From assembly GCA_022497155.1 (NCBI GenBank), contig MU385784.1, positions 62,001 through 126,000 of the forward strand: a stretch of 64,000 nt of DNA, in the 5' to 3' direction. Shown piece by piece: positions 57,386-64,000 of the stretch. Position 1 is the stretch's first letter. Each line of letters opens with the position of its first letter. The notes beneath the pieces were generated by a model. It ran no database searches. It was not told the DNA's origin and saw nothing but the letters and a program-made list of their open reading frames with translations. A program made the position numbers and the translations under genes. Source of the stretch: Whalleya microplaca. Its lineage: Eukaryota; Ascomycota; Sordariomycetes; Xylariales; Xylariaceae.

Positions 57386-59832
57386 ATGCCACGATTAGCT
57401 CCAAAGATTATCTGCAATGCCAGCGTACTAGATAGCTCCACCGAATGGTATGGAGAACTGATCGTTGACAACATTCGTTATGAAGACGGTACCCCTGTAA
57501 CCGTCAACAAATACCTGGGCGTCAAGTTCATCGCACCTAAGTGGACAGATGACCTCGAAGTTTCACTTGAACCCTGGAAGAGCATCACACAGGAAATTTA
57601 CACTGATCCCATTGACAGTCAGACAACTGGCGTTACGGCAAAGATCGGTTTCCAGACGAGCTACACATTCGATGCCGATGATAAAATCATTTGGGCAATT
57701 AATGGAAACCTGATAACTGACTCAGAGAGATACACGAAGTCATTTGAGCTCTACGCCGACGACTTACCAAGTGGAACGGTTGATGTGAAATGTGCGTCCA
57801 CTCCAGATCCGGCGCTTGCGGGCTCCACGCAGGTCGTGTCTATGATTCGAAATAGTCTACCTATCAGTTTCTCAGTGTTTCCTGGGGAGACCAAGTCATT
57901 TCCAGTGGTGTCCGGTAACTACACCGCCGTGGCTGACGAGCTTACCACACCAGAAGAAACCGTTGTCGCTACCGCTCAAGTCTCACCCAGCCAAGTAACC
58001 GTCAAAACCGATGAAACAACGACCCTCAACATAACGTATGGAAAAGTCGATAGGTACTCTGCCATGGATGTGAGCATTGAAAAGTTGCTTCGACCGATAA
58101 ACACTGAACAGCTCCATGTCGAAGTTTTCGATAGCGAAAACGGTGATACGCTCGCCGACTTCTTTAGCCCCAGTGATCACAAGACGGAACTACGACGGCT
58201 GCCCTCGTCCGGCGTTGCTGCTATTACGGCTCAAATTATCCGGAATAATGTTAAGCATATCGCGGTAAAGACTGCACAGCTGGAGAACAACCTGGTTTCG
58301 GTTACAATTCACCAAAGCGATTTCGAAATGAGGAACATTGACACCCCTGGTTTTGTCGACCTACCTATCGAGCTCCCCACGGAGTTCACCAAGCCCGGCT
58401 CAACCATATCTGTGCATCTCCTGTCGACGGACATGAAGTTTGTCTATACGCAAATTGTCGACGTCAATACCGACACTCACAAGTTTTCCGTGCCGGTTTC
58501 TCCGGGGAAATACAACGTTCAGACGACTGGATTCATTGATGACTGGACTGTATATGCTGTGCAGGCTCCTCTCACACTGAGTGTCGCCATTGACGGTAGC
58601 ACAAAGCTAGATCTCACAATTAGACGTGGTGCTAATCTGAAGGTCCGCGGATTCCCTGAATTTCTAAGCTTCGGTGCCCTCACGACCTCCAAGACCTTCA
58701 AGGGCAAGATTTCATAGATGATCCCGCTACCATCAAGACAATTCAGCTTGCAGCCAGTGTAGAAAACCAACTCGGGGATGGCAATCCAGTGCTGCCCGTG
58801 ATGATCTCGTACACGGTCAATTTATCGGGCGGCAACAATGAAAATCTGAAAGACGCAGAGAAACTTGCACACAGTTTTGGCAACTTGATCTTGTCATTGA
58901 ACTTGGCAACAAAGTATGGAAAGCAATCTGTACCTGCAGGTTATATTAATAATGCCGCTTTTCTGGGTGCTTGTCAGCAGCAGGGGCTAGAACCTGAATG
59001 TCCCGTGCCAGTACGGGAATCGCTGGCAGACGCGCTTGAGTACCGCGCACTCGCAGTCGACGTTCCTAGCAACATCACGGACACTCTTGAAGGCTACGTA
59101 CTTGAAGTAAACTGGCTGATGCGGACCGTTGCCGCAAATGTGACGTTCGGGTGGCAGGTCAACCTCTGGGGCGTCGGTTCGTCGACGTGGATCTACTCGA
59201 ACGACGACCCCGAGGGCCCGGCCAATATGGCCAAAGAAACGGCTCAATACATTAAGACACTTTCTGTATAGAGTAATGAAAAATACTGCCCTGACTTGCT
59301 GGTCGTCGACCGTTACGAAGCTGACGACTTCACTGATCGAGGCTATGGCAACATTTATTGTTATGGCCCATATGAATGGGGCCGATTCTTCGACTTCTGC
59401 AGCGAGCTCAGCCTGGAACTGCAGGTGCCGATAATGCCTTGGCAGATTCCAGCGAGCAGAATCCCGAATCGTCACGACTCCGTCAAAAACCTCGAGGCGG
59501 AGCAATGGGGAACCTGTGGTACTTATCTCTTCGGTGACGACGGCATCAACACTGACTACCGCAACATACACCCAACTATCCTGGCAATCGAGCTCCCAAA
59601 AATACTACCATACGATAATGTGGAGGAGATGTTTATTCACGCGCAACCGTTCAGCCTAAGCTGTCCGGCATATTCGGATTTTCCCCTGCGCGGCATCTTC
59701 ACTGTGTTACTTGGAGGAGGTAGTACAACCGGCATTGTTGAGCCCATCGGCACGACGGGGAAGTGGACATGGGAAAAGGTAAAGGACTACATGGAAACCC
59801 CGATTCCGCTCAATAAAAGCCCACCGGCTTAG
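57386..59832 (+). pseudogene. Large multidomain hydrolase-like gene with frameshift and in-frame stop
   Basis: Protein-like reading continues over about 815 codons without introns, but is broken twice. A frame change occurs near 58702-58704, in a GGG run; the first frame stops at 58715. An in-frame TAG stands at 59269-59271, after which the same frame stays protein-like to the TAG at 59830. Residues 1-110 and about 150-230 look like beta-sandwich (Ig-like) modules, including VSPSQVTVKTDETTTLNITYG. The C-terminal third resembles a TIM-barrel hydrolase: FGWQVNLWGVGSSTWIY, LLVVDRYEADDF, PIMPWQIPASRIP, GTYLFGDDG and FPLRGIFTVLLGGG. The arrangement recalls bacterial secreted polysaccharide-active proteins, but I cannot name a family. 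No signal peptide is seen at the chosen start. Either one or both breaks could be sequencing errors; two make decay likelier. Confidence 0.7.
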
Positions 59833-60609
59833 TTATGTTACTACAAGGGCTATGATCAACCGTTAAAGGCCTAATCGCACTACTATATTAGGCTTCTACA
59901 ACCAGCATTGGATGCTGTTACACGGAGCGTAAGAGGATTTAGAGAGATGTTGCAAGAACTTAATGGGCACAACTTGAACCAGGCAAAGATTGACAAGCAA
60001 TAGTACCTTATGAGTGCCTGATGTATTTTTGTACATTGCACATGCAGGTGGTGTGGAATTGCTGGACATTCATTGAGCTAGAGTAGTTGCACGAATAGGC
60101 ACTTGGAGTTTATTTGTCTAAACATACTTCAATATGTGCTTGTGAGCTATAATGAATTCATAGTTTGTTATAAAACTTCTCGTCTGTGCTACGTACTCAA
60201 AGCTCATCTGCCTCATTAACTTCCCAGTGAAACTCTAGCTTAGAAATATAATCTAACTCAATAGAAAAAGGTGCCTAATAGAGCACATCTTGCCTTTTTA
60301 ATACTAATTACTAGTTATTGTCCAAGTAAGTAGATAAATTCACAGGAGTAATCGCAGAGTTATATGGTCCATAATCTATAAACTTAATGGGCCAGTCTCA
60401 GTATAATGTTTCTGCTGTTTAGGATTGACTTAAGCAGCATCGCCATGTTGAATGTCTGTAGATTTTGGGAACCCTATCATTTCTACTTTATTTATCCCTA
60501 ATGCCGGTCCTAGCAGAGAACGACCACCCATCCTAGTTGATCCCGTTTCAAAAGGGCCACTAGAGCTATTGCAAAACAACTCAAGCTGAGCTGTTGCTAT
60601 ATGTATGCA
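59833..60609. other. Intergenic, nothing recognised
   Basis: About 780 bp of AT-rich sequence between two genes whose 3' ends face each other. No feature was seen. Confidence 0.5.
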
Positions 60610-61758
60610 TCAAGGATTCTCATATAACGGCTCACGCAGTATCGACCCCTTTAACCTCTTGATAAAGAGATCCTTGAGGTCGATCTTATCATTCAAGACA
60701 TGTATATTAACCGGACACAGATCGAATCTCGCGATGGTCCATTCGCGATCTTCCTCGGGCATAGGAGGAATCTGGGATTCCGCAGAGTAGGGCATATGGT
60801 TATGAATAGGTATGCCGCACGTCTTACAGAACGTCTTTTGCCAGATCTTCTTCCCGAAGACGTAGTAGGCGAGGTTCTCCCAGCCGTCGATGGTTACTTG
60901 CTGCTTTTGGGGATACACCCAGCAATACCCATTCTAGAATCCCGTCAGTCCATCTTCTGGTGGAAACACACGAACAGGATGTCTGCAAGATGTGAGTTTG
61001 GTATGCTGTGAGTGCACTTACTCGACTGCATATGCTGCAGTCACATTCGACGACATTTTCCTTGTACGTGCTGTCAATGGGCTTTGACTTTAAGGCTAGA
61101 GTGATAGCACCGCAGTGACAGCTTCCGGTATATATCTTCGCGCCCTCGATTTCAGCAGGGGGTCCTTGACCTTTGAATTTTGGCGGAATCCAGGCTGGTG
61201 GGAAGGAAGCGCCATCGACTCTATCAAAACGATGTTTAGTCTTTGACAGGCGTACACTTCTTGAGGCCTTCACAGTGATCTTACATTTTAACATCCAAGT
61301 CCCACACGTTAATGCTCTGGATGGCCCGTAGCTGGTCTAGCTTAGAAAGCTTCTATGGCCAACGTATATTAGGTGGACTCGCTTACGTTTACAGATACCG
61401 CTGGCTTTTCATCTCCGCTGTCAGGAGAGGCCAAAGAGCCGTAGCAGAAGAGATAGGTACCACAATTGGAACAAAACTGCACAACAGTCAGTATTCTGAA
61501 TATTTCTCAGGTGGACTTTTTATTTACCTCGTGCTTGAACTTTTTGGTTCCCCAGCTATAGCTTGTCAGTGTTGCGGGGTTGCCCCTTATAAACCTGATG
61601 TTGTCGTCCTTGAGAAATTGTACGATACCGCTTCGTTTAAAGCAATAGCTGCAGTTGCATTGCAGGCCGTATCTGATTTCCGGCAATTTGACCTCGAAGA
61701 CGTACGCAGCGCAGTGACAGTTGCCGCGATATGTTCGCAGTGCCTGTTGCTCAGTCAT
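60610..61758 (-). CDS. Tandem GFA/CENP-V-domain protein
   Basis: Zinc-binding protein of the GFA (glutathione-dependent formaldehyde-activating enzyme / CENP-V) fold, with two copies in one chain. Five exons join in phase: 61528-61758, 61387-61476, 61285-61340, 61022-61220, 60610-60933, about 299 residues from MTEQQALRTYRGNCHC; an upstream Met at 61776 is possible. Domain 1 has GNCHC, CNCSYC and FCSNCGTYLF. Domain 2 has GSCHCGAITL, CDCSICSR and FCKTCGIPIHNH, so both sets of metal cysteines are intact. The third intron uses a TAAG acceptor and is short (46 nt). Substrate is unknown: the formaldehyde activity of the founding member is disputed and should not be assumed. A role in small thiol or aldehyde chemistry is only inference. 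Confidence 0.9.
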
Positions 61759-62441
61759 TTTCACGGATATTCTCATTCAAAAACTAAGCGGAAGTTTACC
61801 ATTGTTACCCTGCCCAATGGATTAGAGACAGCCGTAGATGAAACGTTGACATTGAGGCAATAAACTTATGCGTGTTTTAATGCCGGCATGTTCACGTAAG
61901 GCGGGTGCTGAGAAAAACGGGTAAATGCGATATCCGAACCTTAGATACGAAATGCGAGATCCGAAGAAACGATCTTGGTTAGTCTTAGATCTACATACAT
62001 AATATGCCTACGTAGCATACCGTCCGACATAGATTGTTCACTTCGTTTGACTCAAGCTGCAAAATAGGCACGAGGAGCAAGTAGGTTGCAACTTCATATA
62101 ATTGCCGATCCGGTCAATTGTCTATCAACGGGTCTGGAAGTGCTTCAATAGCTACCCTCGGCCGGCCTTTCTCGGCAACACGGTATGATATACCTTTCCT
62201 CCTTAACATGAGATGGGGCAAGGAAGCCTGAGCTACGGCTGCCATCAGCCACAACTAACACCCCAGGTATCAAACCCAGATAACTCTCTTCGAGATATCG
62301 TATCGTATCGTCATAACCAACCATTCCCTCGCTAGCCAGAACGCCGCAACCATCCAGTATAACCAATTTTAGAACCCAAGATTCCCTCGCGTCGCTTATG
62401 CAATATCAATCAGTTTCCGTAACCCTAGTGTGGTAAAATGC
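61759..62441. other. Intergenic region
   Basis: About 680 bp holding the promoter of the GFA-domain gene on the left and the 3' end of the next minus-strand gene on the right. A 73-codon frame at 62145-62366 has no family. Confidence 0.45.
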
Positions 62442-62812
62442 TCATCCTCTACGTTGAGCGTCGTAAGCCTGCACTGCGGCTTCTAGCTCTGCCAGGCTCG
62501 AGCGGTCGCCATAGGCATCCATGATAGCTTCGGTCTGTTGTTTGCGCGCGGCTGCCTCCGACTGCGCACTCTGGGAGTATTGCTGTTTTTGATCGGCTAT
62601 GCCTTGCTTGTACTTTGCTATGCCGTATCCGATTCCCACTGCTGCGACCGTTGCGGTGGCACTAGTATGGGTTAGTGCTTGTGGAAATGCTGTGGGCGGT
62701 ATGATCCTGCTTACACTGTCCTCTCCACACGACCTGACTTGTGTAGGGCAGGGAGATAGTGGGGGTGAACTTGTGAAGTCGTTGAAAATGGACGGGCGGG
62801 ATAAGAAGGCAT
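62442..62812 (-). CDS. Small two-exon protein, probably mitochondrial
   Basis: Found by splicing: exon 62715-62812 (donor GTAAGC) and exon 62442-62661 (acceptor CTAG) join in phase to about 105 residues. The N-terminus MPSYPARPFSTTSQVH has the Arg/Ser/Thr-rich, acid-free look of a mitochondrial presequence, including RPFSTT. It is followed by one short hydrophobic segment (TATVAAVGIGYGIAKY) and a hydrophilic Gln/Ala/Glu-rich helix with KYKQGIADQKQQYSQSAQSE, ending YGDRSSLAELEAAVQAYDAQRRG. A single-pass inner-membrane protein is a reasonable guess. The family is not recognised. An alternative unspliced frame at 62662-62937 exists, but gives a less convincing protein. Confidence 0.65.
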
Positions 62813-64000
62813 TTTGTTCGGTTTGAGTTTGCAGACGAAAGTAGACGATTGAGCTCGAGTAGGGTGGTTTGGCCGTTAGCTGATTCTATGCTGCGTTGAG
62901 GTGTTGTAAGTCGTAGTGCGTCCGTTTTGATGAACATCTAAGACCAAAGCAACACAGCAGCAGACATGGGCAGGTCTTATACGAAACAAATCTCGACTCG
63001 GAGATTAAGAAAAGCACGATATGGGCAAGCATATAATCTGCCAAGGCTCATAAAATAGATTAAGCCCAAAGCTTGACACCTCCTATGTTTCTTGGACAGC
63101 CCGAACATGTCGAGTTCGAATGATGCCCTGGTTGAAACGGACGGGTATGAGCCGAGATGGAACGAGAGTGCGGGGACGATCGTCGTAGCGCATATGCGAT
63201 GTCGTGTGATCGTGGGGTAGGATGAAGGTACCCAAACATACTATGGTAAGATATGACGCGAGGGACAACCGCTCTAATGATTAATCGGTCGAGCCCGAGG
63301 TTATGAGCCTTTAGACTCGCGAGATTGCCGACAACTAGGCTCGATTGCTTCTAGACTACAGCGGCAGACAGATTATGACACGGCATGGAGCTAACTGCTA
63401 TTAGAAATGGCCGTTTTCAGAAGAAATAGGTAAGTTTGAGCGAATCCACGGACTAATGGAAATGGAATATAGTATGGGTATTTCTATGCAGATGTCGAAG
63501 CATACTCGTACGAAGCATATTATTACATGGCAATCTAGTCTTGGCTAAAAACATCTCCATCCAAACATATTCGGCCAGTGGCGTTATGTATGTGTGATGC
63601 TTACTGAGTGATTTATCATATTGGCCATATTATGTGCATGCACTTGCACAACATATATTATAATCTGACGGGCATCAATATAATACCATGTAGAAGAAGC
63701 ATTGCCCATCTAGGCATGTTCATCCACGCTGCACGGCACGGCATACATCTTGACCGCCAGCGTAAACCCTGTCTAAGGGCATAAGCCAAGACAATCTATT
63801 AGACTGCGAGTCTGTAGCATCGTGAAAGCCAAGACGAAGGTATCCAGGTTGTAGGGTGTGTTGTTCTAATCTGACCTTCTTTAGAGTTTCACAGTGACGC
63901 AACGATCACAGGCGGACTCTGAGGCCGTTTTGAGGCAAGCCGAGGCTTGGAAATAGGTATGCCAAGCTCAGACTAGCTTCTCAAGCTGAACAACTGAACA
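62813..64000. other. Right-end intergenic region
   Basis: About 1.2 kb with short frames only (63083-63268, 63720-63902), no family or splice support. The left part should be the promoter of the small mitochondrial-type gene. Confidence 0.5.

Overview
The window looks like nuclear DNA of a filamentous ascomycete (Pezizomycotina). Evidence: spliceosomal introns of about 50-230 bp with GT..AG ends, generous intergenic spacing, and fungal versions of housekeeping genes. These include a Brf1 with an N-terminal extension, an Msb3/Msb4-type RabGAP, Rrp3, Ssf1, Sec11, Npa3 and Rpb12. Exon joins were made by hand from splice signals and reading phase. Nearly all joined models keep frame to the stop; exceptions are noted.

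Layout. 1-5 kb is an AT-rich arm without intact genes. It holds an 862-1971 element with TG..CA ends, long inverted termini and a 5-bp target duplication, and a separate 135-bp LTR-like insertion lies inside it. A second end of the larger family lies at 4430-4583. 5.0-7.2 kb is a concentrative nucleoside transporter (minus). 7.2-11.4 kb is empty apart from a cluster of palindromic 9-mers. 11.4-13.1 kb is an MFSD5-type transporter (minus). 13.9-15.9 kb is a LaeA-like methyltransferase (plus).

16.5-20.2 kb holds Ssf1 (minus) and the RNA helicase Rrp3 (plus) back to back, both ribosome-biogenesis factors sharing one 0.55-kb intergenic region. A second 136-bp LTR-like insertion lies at 21.26-21.39 kb. 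22.7-23.5 kb is an acidic nuclear-type protein whose upstream region holds a 90-G run, an assembly gap and a duplicated flank.

28-51.6 kb is a conserved block: Msb3/4-like RabGAP, an E2 ubiquitin-conjugating enzyme, Cwf19-like splicing factor, TFIIIB subunit Brf1, signal peptidase Sec11, a conserved multipass membrane protein, a BTB protein, GTPase Npa3 (RNA polymerase II assembly), Rpb12 (shared RNA polymerase subunit) and a HIT-family hydrolase. An aldo-keto reductase lies at 51.8-52.9 kb.

53-64 kb is AT-richer and accessory-like. It has a 4.4-kb gene desert ending in four tandem copies of a ~103-bp unit, then an intronless multidomain hydrolase-like gene carrying one frameshift and one in-frame stop. 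After it come a tandem-domain GFA/CENP-V-type protein and a small two-exon, probably mitochondrial protein. No tRNA, rRNA, CRISPR or bacterial-type operon was seen. No clearly new multi-gene system was found. The strongest unexplained items are the broken hydrolase-like gene with its tandem array, the nested LTR-like elements, and the poly-G/gap locus.
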